From positions 2,982,501-3,046,500 of the forward strand of contig NZ_AP025732.1 of assembly GCF_023734775.1 (NCBI RefSeq): a stretch of 64,000 nucleotides of DNA, in the 5' to 3' direction. Position numbers and translations under genes: made by a program. Source of the stretch: Nostoc cf. commune SO-36. GTDB lineage: Bacteria > Cyanobacteriota > Cyanobacteriia > Cyanobacteriales > Nostocaceae. The notes beneath the pieces were generated by a model, which saw only the letters and a list, made by a program, of their open reading frames with translations, was not told where the DNA came from and did not search any database. Positions 1 to 8,254 of this stretch are shown here, piece after piece (position 1 is the first letter of the stretch; the number at the start of each line of letters is the position of its first letter).

Positions 1-5
1 AATCG

Positions 6-428
6 ATGGGCGAGCCTTTCTCTGAGCAACGCAATGACATTTCTATTTACAAGCTTGAGCGACTCGCTTATGTAAAAGATGGTCAACTACCAGTAAATGT
101 AATTCTCACAGATGGTCGGGTGGAGGCTATGAATGTCGGATTGGAAACTCCAGCCAAAATTACACAAATCATATTACCGGCAGAACCAGCCATGCCAAAA
201 AGTGGGGCTGTCTATCAACGTATCCGAATCGGGATGAACCCGCAACAGGTGATATCGCTTTATGGTCAGCCTACTTTTGTACAACCTTCAGTGTTTAAGC
301 AACAGAAGGTTGTAGACTTTGTGTACGCTACCCTAAATACGGATGCTTCCACTAGATTTACATTTATCGACGACGTGCTGACACGTTTTTCTTTTATTCC
401 CCAAGCAAATTTATATCGTTCTAAGTAG
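6..428 (+). CDS. Hypothetical protein, possibly cut by window edge
   Basis: The 140-residue frame is open back to base 3, so the true start may lie outside the window. I do not recognise the family. The C-terminal third (GMNPQQVISLYGQP, then a hydrophobic beta-rich stretch ending FTFIDDVLTRFSF) resembles the short 'G-M-x(3)-V-x(3)-G-x-P' pattern of SmpA/OmlA-like envelope domains, but this is only a resemblance. No signal peptide is visible in the part seen. It is followed by a palindromic repeat and then a convergent gene. Confidence 0.6.
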   Translation: MGEPFSEQRNDISIYKLERLAYVKDGQLPVNVILTDGRVEAMNVGLETPAKITQIILPAEPAMPKSGAVYQRIRIGMNPQQVISLYGQPTFVQPSVFKQQKVVDFVYATLNTDASTRFTFIDDVLTRFSFIPQANLYRSK

Positions 429-440
429 TAGTCTAATTGT

Positions 441-480
441 TCGTAGTTGGCGCTTTAGCGCTAAAGCGCAAACTACGAAC
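441..480. repeat. Palindromic intergenic repeat (full copy)
   Basis: A near-perfect palindrome centred on CGCTTTAGCGCTAAAGCG, with outer arms TTCGTAGTT and AACTACGAA. A half copy with the same arm and the same following bases (AACTACGAACCGA) lies on the other side of the next gene. It lies between convergent genes and could also work as a terminator hairpin. Confidence 0.75.
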
Positions 481-590
481 CGATGAAATTAATCCTGCTG
501 CCTTAGAGCGCGTAACTTTGTATGTTGGGACTTGAGAGCATTGCTGCATCTCAAACCCAAGAATTCAGGTTTTAATGCAAAAATCCTGTA

Positions 591-1061
591 CTAATGCTTA
601 CAGCCACCTTCTTTATGGTGTTTATGCCCATGATCGTGACCGTGAGAACAGCCTTGCAAATTCTCCTTCATAAGCTTGTCGCTGATTTCTTGCAAGGATT
701 CATCCACAGCTTGTAAGCCAATCCAAGCATCAATCTTTTGTACATCAAACCCTACCTCGCGTTGTTCGCCTACTTCTAACAAAGGACGGCGAATTAGCAG
801 TGGTTCTTTCAGCATCAGCGCCAAAGCGGTTTGTTCATCCACTTTTTCAGGAACCACCTCACCAGATTTTACCTTGGGAGCGGAAGGATTGAACCATTCG
901 ACTACGGGGCGATCGCCAAAAAATGAACGCAACCGTTCAGCTGTCCAAGCTTCTTTTAGTAGGTTCTGTGGTATCACCTCATGACCGGCAGCTGTTAGCA
1001 AAACTTTTTGCTTAACACCACCTTTACAGCCTGGTTTGCTATAGAAAATTACCTTTGCCAT
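591..1061 (-). CDS. ArsC/Spx-like nitrogenase-associated protein
   Basis: A 156-residue protein with a thioredoxin-like N-terminus (KVIFYSKPGCKGGVKQK, one redox Cys near residue 12) and the ArsC/Spx-type middle (LRSFFGDRPVVEWFNPSAPKV, then PLLIRRPLLEVG). This matches the ArsC-family group annotated as nitrogenase-associated. The last 20 residues are rich in His and Cys (GCSHGHDHGHKHH), which suggests metal binding. It lies within a few kb of fdxB and patB, which fits a role around nitrogen fixation. The biochemical function of this group is not established, so the functional link is inferred from family name and location. Confidence 0.8.
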   Translation of the reverse strand: MAKVIFYSKPGCKGGVKQKVLLTAAGHEVIPQNLLKEAWTAERLRSFFGDRPVVEWFNPSAPKVKSGEVVPEKVDEQTALALMLKEPLLIRRPLLEVGEQREVGFDVQKIDAWIGLQAVDESLQEISDKLMKENLQGCSHGHDHGHKHHKEGGCKH

Positions 1062-1082
1062 TCAACTATCTCCTAATTACTT

Positions 1083-1110
1083 TTTAGCGCTAAAGCGCCA
1101 ACTACGAACC
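1083..1110. repeat. Half copy of the palindromic repeat
   Basis: Contains TTAGCGCTAAAGCGC followed by CAACTACGAACCGAGG, matching the right half of the repeat at 441-480. The two copies bracket the nitrogenase-associated gene in direct orientation. Confidence 0.6.
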
Positions 1111-1117
1111 GAGGAAA

Positions 1118-1728
1118 TTAAAAATTCCTCGCTTTATGGCTAACTAAGTCAAACTCAAACCTCTCATTTGGATCGGTTTCGCCATAAATATTAAAAGTCA
1201 CAGTTGGTTCATCACCCACTGCTTCTACACTGTGAATTGCATCGGGAGTAAAGCTAATAATGTCTCCTGGGAAGAGAGTTACCTCTCCCGTTTCTTCAAT
1301 CTTGTCCTGAAATTCTGGGCTATTAGTGCGTCGCCAAAAAGTATTTTTTTCCTGGCCTTTTAACACCGCCACTATTCCCCACGTTCCATGATTATGAATG
1401 TTTGAACGGGTTCCCGGTGCAAATGTTACTGTTTGCACTGTTAACGGCAAACCCAATTCATCATATAGGAGTAAAACAGAGCTTCCCGTTTTGGTGAAGG
1501 TTCTAAGTTTTGAATTTGCACCCAGTAGGAATTTACAATCAAGCGCCTTACGAGCATCCGAATTTCTGGCAGACAATTAGTTTCATCATCTGCATTATTG
1601 AGAACATCTTCGACCTCGGTTAAAAACCGATAAAGACGATAATTTTCTCTCAATAAATCCCATGCTCTTACAGATTTACAGGCTTGATGCTGACCGTCCC
1701 CCGTTAGCAGCCAATCCCTACCTTTCAT
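1118..1728 (-). pseudogene. Cupin (cysteine dioxygenase-like), frameshifted
   Basis: Two overlapping minus-strand frames encode one cupin. Bases 1728 down to about 1490 give the N-terminal helical part (MKGRDWLLTGDGQHQ... IQNLEPSPK). Bases 1488 down to 1118 give the metal-binding cupin barrel (TGSSVLLLYDELGLPLTV, then HNHGTWG and a distal His in TPDAIHSVEA). The frame changes at a run of four T (plus strand 1489-1492). One more base would join PSPK directly to TGSSVLLL and restore a protein of about 200 residues, the size of known cyanobacterial cysteine-dioxygenase-like cupins. HNHG and the later His supply the expected metal ligands. A sequencing indel is as likely as a true pseudogene. Confidence 0.8.
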
Positions 1729-1764
1729 AACTTTTAAATTGATAGTGGCGAAGATTGGATCACA

Positions 1765-1869
1765 ATGATCGGTGAGACATTAGGGATATTACCTACAGGA
1801 AGCTTAGTAGGTATGTTAATAGGAGGGATGATAGAGTTACTATCGGTACTTGCTCCTAATAGGGAATAG
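1765..1869 (+). CDS. Possible 34-residue glycine-rich hydrophobic peptide
   Basis: A short plus-strand frame from ATG to TAG encoding a peptide with a hydrophobic, glycine-spaced core (GSLVGMLIGGMIELLSVL). It looks like a small membrane peptide. There is no clear ribosome binding site and it lies beside low-complexity repeats, so it may be chance or a gene remnant. Confidence 0.2.
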   Translation: MIGETLGILPTGSLVGMLIGGMIELLSVLAPNRE

Positions 1870-1909
1870 GATTTGGTAGATAACCAATTGTTCATGATTT
1901 TTGACAAAA

Positions 1910-1968
1910 AGGGCATTGGGCATTGGGCATTAGGAATTGGGAATTGGGAATTGGGAATTGGGAATTGG
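1910..1968. repeat. Heptanucleotide STRR tract
   Basis: Tandem 7-mers of the GGGCATT and GGGAATT types, the STRR class common between genes of heterocystous cyanobacteria. All three frames stay open, so ORFs here are artefacts. Confidence 0.85.
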
Positions 1969-2026
1969 GTTATCCTCCTCATCTCCCTCATCCCCCTCAT
2001 CTCCCTTATCTCCCCGCTCTTTCTTA

Positions 2027-2512
2027 TTAATCGTCTTCTTCTGCCGGGCGTGTCAAAATATCCAGGAGAATTCCAGCACCAAAATCATTCTTTTCGTCTA
2101 TCTGTTTGACTCTGGTGCTGATTTCTTTCGCTTGCTCAATTTCTCCCAAATTTGCTAGCACTAATCCAGAAGCAGCATAAGCATATAAGTACAATCGAAT
2201 TTGTGGGTCTTCTTTGCGATTGACTAATATAGGCTTAAGTTGCTCCCAGTCATCAGGTAAGTTTTCTAGTTCTTTAATTTTATCTAATAATTTGACTGTT
2301 GTTTGTAATGCAAGAGAATAATTATTCTTATAATAGAAAAATCTATATGCTGCTACTAAGACATCTGTATTATCACCAGTTTGGGCTAAAGCTTGTTGAA
2401 TATATTTTTCCGATTCTGATGTGTTCTCCCAATTTTGTGCAGCTAAAATTAAGAGATTTTTAACGTCATCTGGAACCTCGAACCATGAGAATTTGTTTGT
2501 ATTAGCTTGCAT
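2027..2512 (-). CDS. TPR-like helical repeat protein, hypothetical
   Basis: A 161-residue cytoplasmic protein built of paired helices, for example [33 protein letters not shown] and [17 protein letters not shown], which have TPR character. I chose the ATG at 2512 because the longer open frame runs backwards into a repeat tract. It lies just downstream of ctaE on the same strand (104 bases after ctaE's stop) and may be co-transcribed with the oxidase operon. No catalytic motif is seen. A scaffold or assembly role is a guess from the TPR character only. Confidence 0.7.
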   Translation of the reverse strand: MQANTNKFSWFEVPDDVKNLLILAAQNWENTSESEKYIQQALAQTGDNTDVLVAAYRFFYYKNNYSLALQTTVKLLDKIKELENLPDDWEQLKPILVNRKEDPQIRLYLYAYAASGLVLANLGEIEQAKEISTRVKQIDEKNDFGAGILLDILTRPAEEDD

Positions 2513-2513
2513 A

Positions 2514-2600
2514 ATTGGAAATGGGGAGTGGGGAATAGGGAATAGGGAATGGGGAATGGGGAATGGGGAATTGAGGGAAGAATTAATAACCAATGCCCAA
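2514..2600. repeat. Heptanucleotide STRR tract
   Basis: Tandem GGGGAAT/GGGAATA 7-mers ending in CAATGCCCAATGCCCC, filling the gap between ctaE and the downstream TPR-like gene. Confidence 0.85.
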
Positions 2601-2615
2601 TGCCCCATGCCCAAT

Positions 2616-3215
2616 TTAAAACAAAGTAAGAACGTACACCAAGGTGAATAAAACAATCCAAATAATGTCTACGAAGTGCCAGTAAATTTCTGTCATTTCG
2701 ATGAAAGTATGATTGGTTGCAGAATATTCACCAGGGAGACGCGATCGCCACAATGCACGTAATATCAATAACAGTCCGATAAAAACGTGCAAACCGTGGA
2801 ACCCAGTCATGATATAAAAGCAGTTGGCAAAGACGTTGGTAGTCAAACCGTACCCCAATGTTGAGTACTCATAAACTTGACCAGCCAAGAAAATTGCCCC
2901 CATGATTGCAGTAATGGCATACCACAGTTGCATTCCCTTGAGGTTATTCTTTTTAATCGCCTTATCACCGAAGTGAATCACGAAACTACTAGACACCAGA
3001 ATAATGGTGTTAATCGTCGGTACAAGTAGTTCTACTTCACTCCCTTCTGGAGGCCAAACGGGTGTAATACCTCGAAAAAACAAGAAAGTTGCAAAAAATC
3101 CCCCAAACATCAGGGATTCAGAGGCGAGGAATGTCAACAGTCCCCAAACTCTTAAATCTGGATGTTCTTCGTGTCCTGCGCTGTGATCTTCACTTGTGGT
3201 TGTAGCTATAGTCAT
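2616..3215 (-). CDS. ctaE: Cytochrome c oxidase subunit III
   Basis: A 199-residue integral membrane protein with about five hydrophobic helices. This is the short form of subunit III, which lacks the first two helices of the mitochondrial protein. Diagnostic stretches include WGLLTFLASESLMFGGFF, FYIMTGFHGLHVFIG and HFVDIIWIVLFTLVYVL, with the conserved Glu (ASESLMF) and His residues. It is the last gene of a ctaC-ctaD-ctaE set on the minus strand and forms part of the aa3-type terminal oxidase. It is separated from ctaD by 553 bases, which is unusual for these operons and is caused by a tandem repeat. Also called coxC. Confidence 0.95.
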   Translation of the reverse strand: MTIATTTSEDHSAGHEEHPDLRVWGLLTFLASESLMFGGFFATFLFFRGITPVWPPEGSEVELLVPTINTIILVSSSFVIHFGDKAIKKNNLKGMQLWYAITAIMGAIFLAGQVYEYSTLGYGLTTNVFANCFYIMTGFHGLHVFIGLLLILRALWRSRLPGEYSATNHTFIEMTEIYWHFVDIIWIVLFTLVYVLTLF

Positions 3216-3466
3216 AGATTTTTTGACAATACAATCTACTTTGTCTGTGATGGAAGCTTAAATAAAGAATGAAGCCTGAATCAGCAAAATTTCCATTCTT
3301 TATCCAAAATCCTTGTTTAACTTATACCAATTCACGAAAATACTGATACATATAGATTTCTCGTAAGGGCATGGCATTGCCATGCCCCTACCAACGTATT
3401 TGTATCGTCATGAAAGTGAAATGGTATTAACTCTTCATTTGTTCAAGAATTCTCAAAATTCCGAGT

Positions 3467-3709
3467 TTCGAGTTCTGAAGCTGAAGTTCCGAGTTCTGAA
3501 GCTGAAGTTTTGAGTTCCGAAGCTGAAGTTCCGAGTTCTGAGGCTGAAGTTTCGAGTTCTGAGGCTGAAGTTTCGAGTTCCAAGCTTGAAGTTCCGAGTT
3601 CCAAGCTTGAAGTTCCGAGTTCTGAGGCTGAAGTTTCGAGTTCCGAAGCTGAAGTTCCGAGTTATAAGCTTGAAGTTTCGAGTTCTGAGGCTGAAGTTTC
3701 GAGTTCTCA
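3467..3709. repeat. 21-bp tandem repeat between ctaD and ctaE
   Basis: About 11.5 head-to-tail copies of a 21-bp unit with consensus YCGAGTTCTGAAGCTGAAGTT. Copies differ mainly at one 9-base block: TCTGAAGCT, TCCGAAGCT, TCTGAGGCT, TCCAAGCTT or TATAAGCTT. Since 21 is a multiple of three, at least three frames remain open (SSEAEVP heptads on plus; NSELQLQ and TRNFSLR on minus). No spacers are present, so it is not a CRISPR. It lies within a likely operon and would be transcribed. Confidence 0.95.
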
Positions 3710-3768
3710 AATGTAATGACTAGAAGTTTCAGTGACTTTGAGTGCGATCGCAATACTCACTCTACTAC

Positions 3769-5448
3769 CTAAGCACTAGCTTCCGGCGTTGCAGATGGCT
3801 GTACTTCATTGCTATGACCATGCCCGTAGTCATAAGGGCCATGAGTCACAACCGGCAACACTTCCCAGTTTTCAATTGCAGGTGGTGAGCTAGTTGTCCA
3901 TTCTAAAGTCAAAGCTTGCCAAGGATTATCACCAGCCAAAGGCCCTTTCAACCAACTGTAAATCATGTTGATGGCGAAAGGAATTACCGATATCCCCAAA
4001 ACAATTGAACCGAAGGTACAAATTTGATTGAGGTCGATAAATTGAGGGTCATACATTGCCACTCGTCTTGGCATTCCTTTTAAACCCAACTCGTGCATGG
4101 GTAAAAAAGTGAGATTCGTGCCGATGAAAGTAAGGGCAAAATGAATCCGTCCTAAGCTTTCATTCAACATTCGTCCGGTCATTTTGGGGAACCAGTGATA
4201 AATACCCGCGTAAATGCCAAACACGGAACCGCCAAACAGAACGTAATGGAAATGTCCGACAACATAATATGTGTCGTGGACGTGAACATCAAAGGGTGCT
4301 GTTCCCATTGTCACACCACTTAAGCCGCCCATGACAAACATGGACAACAAGCCAATGGCGAAAAGCATCGCACCTGTAAAGCGGATCTTACCACCCCAGA
4401 GGGTAGCAACCCAAGCAAAAATTTTCACGCCAGTGGGAACTGCAACTATAAGAGTGGAGATGGTGAAGAACATCCGCATCCAGCCGGGTGTGCCACTGGT
4501 GAACATGTGGTGTACCCAAACGAACAAACCCACAACGCAGATGGCTACACTAGAATAAGCGATCGCTTTATAACCAAAAATTGGCTTGCGGGCGTGGACT
4601 GGAATCACCTCCGACATGATGCCGAAGATGGGCAGAATCATTAAATATACTGCTGGGTGAGAATAAAACCAGAATAAGTGTTGATAAATTACAACGTTAC
4701 CGCCTGCATCTGGTTTAAAGAAGGATGTACCAAAGTTGAGGTCAAACAACAGCAGAACTAAACCGGCTGCTAATACAGGTGTGGAAAGCAAGGCTAGAAT
4801 AGAGGTTGCCAAGATTGCCCAGCAAAACAGGGGTACTTGATCCCATTTCATGCTCGGAACCTTCATCATCAAAATGGTGATTACGAAGTTCAGTGAACCC
4901 AAAATTGAGGAAGTTCCCACCAAGACGATCGCAAGTATCCACATAGTTTGAGCGATTGGCGCTGTCACCAAACTCAAAGGTGGGTAAGCTGTCCAACCAG
5001 ATTGCGAACCGCCAAAAATGAAACTACCTAATATGAGTAATCCGGCTGGTGGGTTTAACCAAAAGGCGATCGCGTTTAGCTTCGGAAACGCCATATCCCT
5101 AGCACCAACCATCAACGGCACTAAATAGTTGCCAAATCCGCCAATAGCGCTAGGGACAATCCACAGGAAGATCATAATCGTCCCGTGATTGGTCATGAAA
5201 GCGTTATACAGATTGGGGTCGAGTACGTCTGCATCTGGTGTTGCTAATTCCACCCGCAGAGCGATCGCCATCAGTCCGCCGATGAGATAGAAGAAAAACG
5301 CCGTCACCAAGTATTGAATACCAATAACCTTGTGGTCAACATTAAAAGTAAAATAATCTTGCCATTTCCACGCCTTCGGATGGGAAGCGTGGCCAGCCAC
5401 CATTTCCGGTTTCTTTCCTTCTGGTGGAGTAAATTCTACCTGCGTCAT
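3769..5448 (-). CDS. ctaD: Cytochrome c oxidase subunit I
   Basis: A 559-residue, 12-helix heme-copper oxidase catalytic subunit. It carries the CuB/Tyr region (WFYSHPAVYLMILP, with the crosslinked His-Tyr pair), the CuB His pair (WVHHMFTSG), and the heme a/a3 ligands in HDTYYVVGHFHYVL. Other signatures are MTNHGTIMIFLW and GGFGNYLVPLMVGARDMAFP. The start ATG is preceded by AAGGACA at good spacing. It lies 111 bases downstream of ctaC and is one of the cyanobacterial aa3-type oxidases. Its position near patB suggests the heterocyst-specific copy, but the sequence alone does not prove this. Also called coxA. Confidence 0.97.
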   Translation of the reverse strand: MTQVEFTPPEGKKPEMVAGHASHPKAWKWQDYFTFNVDHKVIGIQYLVTAFFFYLIGGLMAIALRVELATPDADVLDPNLYNAFMTNHGTIMIFLWIVPSAIGGFGNYLVPLMVGARDMAFPKLNAIAFWLNPPAGLLILGSFIFGGSQSGWTAYPPLSLVTAPIAQTMWILAIVLVGTSSILGSLNFVITILMMKVPSMKWDQVPLFCWAILATSILALLSTPVLAAGLVLLLFDLNFGTSFFKPDAGGNVVIYQHLFWFYSHPAVYLMILPIFGIMSEVIPVHARKPIFGYKAIAYSSVAICVVGLFVWVHHMFTSGTPGWMRMFFTISTLIVAVPTGVKIFAWVATLWGGKIRFTGAMLFAIGLLSMFVMGGLSGVTMGTAPFDVHVHDTYYVVGHFHYVLFGGSVFGIYAGIYHWFPKMTGRMLNESLGRIHFALTFIGTNLTFLPMHELGLKGMPRRVAMYDPQFIDLNQICTFGSIVLGISVIPFAINMIYSWLKGPLAGDNPWQALTLEWTTSSPPAIENWEVLPVVTHGPYDYGHGHSNEVQPSATPEASA

Positions 5449-5460
5449 ATTTTTGTCCTT

Positions 5461-5575
5461 TGTCGTTTGTCATAAGTCATTTGTCTTTTGTCTTTTTGTC
5501 GTTTGTCATTTGTCCGTTGTCATTTGAATGACTAATGACCAATGACCAATGACCAATGACTAATGACTCATGACT
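5461..5575. repeat. STRR tract between ctaC and ctaD
   Basis: Heptamers of TTTGTCA/TTTGTCG type run into the complementary AATGACC/AATGACT type, so the tract can fold on itself. It fills most of the ctaC-ctaD gap and overlaps the last codons of ctaC. Confidence 0.85.
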
Positions 5576-6546
5576 ACTGACTCTAGAGTTGCTGCACTGA
5601 TTCCCATATCATGGGTGTGGGGCGCGAGAAACTCTGATGTTGATAAGTCGGCTGGATTAATTGCAACAACTTGATTGAGGTTTTGCTGTTGAGCAATCTG
5701 GTTTTCTGTCCGCCAGTTCTCATAAGCTTCCGGTGTGTGGACAATTACCTCTGTCCGCATTGAGCCGTGATAACCACCGCACAACTCAGCACAAACTACG
5801 GGATATGTACCTGGCTTGGTGGCAACAAATCTTAGTTCGGTAGGGATACCGGGAAGTGCATCTTGTTTCAAGCGGAAGTTTGGAACCCAAAATGAATGAA
5901 TTACATCTTCTGCTGAAAGGTTAAGTTGGACATCAGCACCGACGGGTATGTGCAATTCCCCAGAAGTAATGCCACTATCGGGGTAATTAAATATCCAGGC
6001 ATACTGTATGCCTTTGACATCAACAACTAAATCGGCTGGTTTGTTTAGGGTTTGAGGAGACGCGCCAATCCCAATTGTCGGGGCAATTGATGGTGTAGCT
6101 GTTGTTTCAGTATCGCTGAGTGTAGCTGCAAGAGCAGTTCCCGGCATACTAGCAACATGAGAGACTGAATGAGGATGACCGGCAGGCTCAAAACCGCCCA
6201 TTTGGTTAAAAACATCTACACTGTAGATGCCCAAACCGAGGACAATCACTGTTGGAATTGCTGTCCAGAAGATTTCTAAGGGAACGTTACCTTCTATTGG
6301 TAAACCATCGGTATCATCACCGCGACGGCGACGAAACTTAACCAAAAAAATCAGAATAGTTCCTTCTACCACCAAGAAGAGTGCGATCGCAATGGTAAAC
6401 ATGACGTTAAAAAAACCGTCTACCAAAGGCGCTTGTAGCGATGCCTGCATCGGCATGAGAGTGTGGTTTTGACCGATCCAAATGCTAATTGCTGTAACTA
6501 CTATCCCAGCAACCAGAGTCCATAGTGAAACAGGAACTTGTTGCAT
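5560..6546 (-). CDS. ctaC: Cytochrome c oxidase subunit II
   Basis: A 328-residue protein with two N-terminal membrane helices (LWTLVAGIVVTAISIWIG and FFNVMFTIAIALFLVVEG), followed by a periplasmic/lumenal cupredoxin domain. The CuA ligands are all visible: His in AEDVIHSFWVPNF, and Cys-x-Glu-x-Cys-x3-His-x2-Met in CAELCGGYHGSM. A spacer of about 60 residues rich in Ala, Thr and Pro lies between the helices and the cupredoxin fold. It is the first gene of the oxidase operon. The stop codon lies inside an STRR tract, so the C-terminal tail may have been altered by that repeat. Also called coxB. Confidence 0.96.
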   Translation of the reverse strand: MQQVPVSLWTLVAGIVVTAISIWIGQNHTLMPMQASLQAPLVDGFFNVMFTIAIALFLVVEGTILIFLVKFRRRRGDDTDGLPIEGNVPLEIFWTAIPTVIVLGLGIYSVDVFNQMGGFEPAGHPHSVSHVASMPGTALAATLSDTETTATPSIAPTIGIGASPQTLNKPADLVVDVKGIQYAWIFNYPDSGITSGELHIPVGADVQLNLSAEDVIHSFWVPNFRLKQDALPGIPTELRFVATKPGTYPVVCAELCGGYHGSMRTEVIVHTPEAYENWRTENQIAQQQNLNQVVAINPADLSTSEFLAPHTHDMGISAATLESVVMSH

Positions 6547-7052
6547 ACATGCTACCTGCTTTGTAAACAGTCTTTAAAGATGTGATTTTCTGGGAATAGG
6601 GAATAGGGCATTGGGCATTGGGAATTGGGCATTGGGAATTCTTATCTATTCCCCATTCCCCATTCCCCATTCTCTATTTCCTTTTCACTTATTAACTTTC
6701 TAACGTGCAGCCATTAAAAATGGGGGAAAATTCCAGATTTTTTCCATATCTTTCCCCCAAAAAAATACAAATTATATTTCAACTCATACCACAAAGTTAG
6801 CCCCCCGCTTTCAAAAAAGCTAGTTGTTCCAAGAGGGCACTGTTGACCTAATATTGATTAGGCTATATTAGCAGCAAGTTTAATTTTGTTAATAGCTAAC
6901 ATCTTACGATTTACGGATTTGTTTACTGTGAACTCTTTATTAGTTACAGTAATACTTAGTATTCCCCTCAAGTTACCTTGCCTAGCGCATTTTCGCTTTT
7001 TACAAACAGTGCCTCCTTGAATTAACAACAATTTGAACTAACTCTAAAAGCT
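6547..7052. other. Intergenic, upstream of ctaC
   Basis: 506 bases between fdxB and ctaC, AT-rich, and including an STRR tract at 6597-6672. It should hold the promoter of the oxidase operon. I found no convincing perfect NtcA site (GTA-N8-TAC) and no gene. Confidence 0.6.
6597..6672. repeat. STRR tract upstream of ctaC
   Basis: Heptamers GGGAATA and GGGCATT, then the complementary ATTCCCC class. The two halves can pair into a long imperfect hairpin in the leader of the oxidase operon. Confidence 0.8.
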
Positions 7053-7346
7053 CTAATTACTTACTTCAACATGAGTGTAGCAATTCTTCGGGCAAATCCG
7101 TGAACACGCTTCACAACCAATACAGTTTTCTGGAGAAGTAACTGCCATTACTTTCCGTTCAATTTCTTCATCGTCTTCGTCTTCTACAAATTCGCCTTCT
7201 TCATTGAGTGCCTTCAAACCTAGCACATTGTACCCGCAGACTTTAACACATCTGCCACAGCCGATACATTTATCTTTGTCAATTTCTTGAGCGAATTTTG
7301 GTGTCCAAGCTTTACCGCCAAATGTCAAACCTGTTAGCTGTGCCAT
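7053..7346 (-). CDS. fdxB: Ferredoxin III, nif-type 2[4Fe-4S]
   Basis: A 97-residue ferredoxin with two cluster motifs: [17 protein letters not shown] near residues 28-44 and [15 protein letters not shown] near residues 76-90. They are separated by an acidic insert ([13 protein letters not shown]). This architecture and the N-terminus ([15 protein letters not shown]) match the nif-specific ferredoxin III family (FdxB), which supplies electrons in nitrogen-fixing cells. Its place between the oxidase operon and patB/cnfR supports a heterocyst role. It is transcribed alone on the minus strand, with a long AT-rich gap upstream. Confidence 0.9.
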   Translation of the reverse strand: MAQLTGLTFGGKAWTPKFAQEIDKDKCIGCGRCVKVCGYNVLGLKALNEEGEFVEDEDDEEIERKVMAVTSPENCIGCEACSRICPKNCYTHVEVSN

Positions 7347-7778
7347 GAATAATCCTTCGGCAATTTTGCCTTTTAATCTGTTTGTGCATTAATCATCATA
7401 TTATCCTAATCCTTTATTCGTTTATATTCAAAAATTACTTTTTAGTCATCAAACTTCGATGACTTTGAACACAAAATTACATTGTTTTTGATTTTAAATT
7501 ATAGATAAAGTTTATTGATAATAATTGTCTATTTGTCGGGGGCTAAAGTAGCTACTTCCTGCTGTGTATGGAGAATTATTATTTCCACCAGATACAAACA
7601 TCTCTATAAGAGTGATGATATTCTTTTTCAAATATTTTTTCTATTAGTTAGATAAATATATCTAAACAGTAGTAATTGATACAAGAATAAATGTTTATAA
7701 GTTACATTTTTATATATGCAATATGTATTTTAAAAGCCAACAAATTTTGATTTTCCTTTAATTAATATATTTAGATAA

Positions 7779-7922
7779 ATGATGACAGAAGAGATTATTG
7801 TTTTACATAAAGAAAGTAAAGTTAATTATGAAGGAACTGTAAACTTGGTAGCAGAATATTATCATGCATTAAATATTAAAATCATTAATAAATCAGATGA
7901 AAACCAATTACAACAGGCTTAA
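7779..7922 (+). CDS. Possible small protein, 47 residues
   Basis: An ATG-initiated frame encoding MMTEEIIVLHKESKVNYEG and onward to TAA. Codon use looks natural and the product is mixed helical with no membrane segment. No strong ribosome binding site is visible upstream (AT-rich), and I do not recognise the family. It lies between fdxB and patB, so it could be a nif-related small protein or chance. Confidence 0.35.
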   Translation: MMTEEIIVLHKESKVNYEGTVNLVAEYYHALNIKIINKSDENQLQQA

Positions 7923-8135
7923 ATGTTTTTTAAAAGCACTTTGTGGTTAAAGTTAAAATGTTCATTGAGGTAGACTTTCAATAAACCTTAAGATTTTTGT
8001 TAAGCTCGACACGAACAAATTAATCATTATTTTTATGAAATGTATAGTTAATAAATAAGTTTTATTTGGTTCGGTTTTAAAGCCTTAAAAAGCTTCCAAT
8101 TGGATGCGAAAAATATGGATGTGGGGAGTAAGCGT

Positions 8136-8158
8136 GGTGAGAAAAGATTATTCTCACC
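8136..8158. promoter_or_regulatory. 8-bp inverted repeat in the patB leader
   Basis: Perfect arms GGTGAGAA and TTCTCACC around a 7-base loop, about 25 bases before the first possible patB start codon (8183) and 97 before the preferred one (8255). It could be an operator or an mRNA hairpin. The role is inferred from position only. Confidence 0.45.
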
Positions 8159-8254
8159 AGAAAGATAATGTGTTAGCGAGTCATGAATAAACAGGACTCA
8201 TCCAGGGCAGACCTGAGCCAGACATCTCAACGATTAGAGTGGGAAAAGAGCCTT

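Larger units (their letters stand above)
7347..8182. other. AT-rich intergenic between fdxB and patB
   Basis: 836 bases between divergent genes, expected to hold the promoters of fdxB and patB. It contains one possible small gene (7779-7922) and one hairpin (8136-8158). Nothing else is recognisable. Confidence 0.6.

Noticed and set aside
1873..2158. Plus-strand frames in the GGGAATT/GGGCATT tract
   Set aside because: Low-complexity STRR sequence leaves all frames open; the peptides are simple repeats.
2421..2651. Plus-strand frame antisense to the TPR-like gene
   Set aside because: It shadows a real gene and an STRR tract.
3467..3709. CRISPR array
   Set aside because: Units are contiguous 21-mers with no unique spacers and there are no cas genes in the window.
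3427..3753. Minus-strand frame across the 21-bp repeat, encoding NSELQLQ heptads like a coiled coil
   Set aside because: The repeat alone keeps frames open on both strands, no clear ribosome binding site is visible, and the opposite strands encode equally long repeats.
6547..7052. NtcA-binding site for the oxidase operon
   Set aside because: The nearest matches (GTTACAGTAATAC) do not keep the GTA-N8-TAC spacing.
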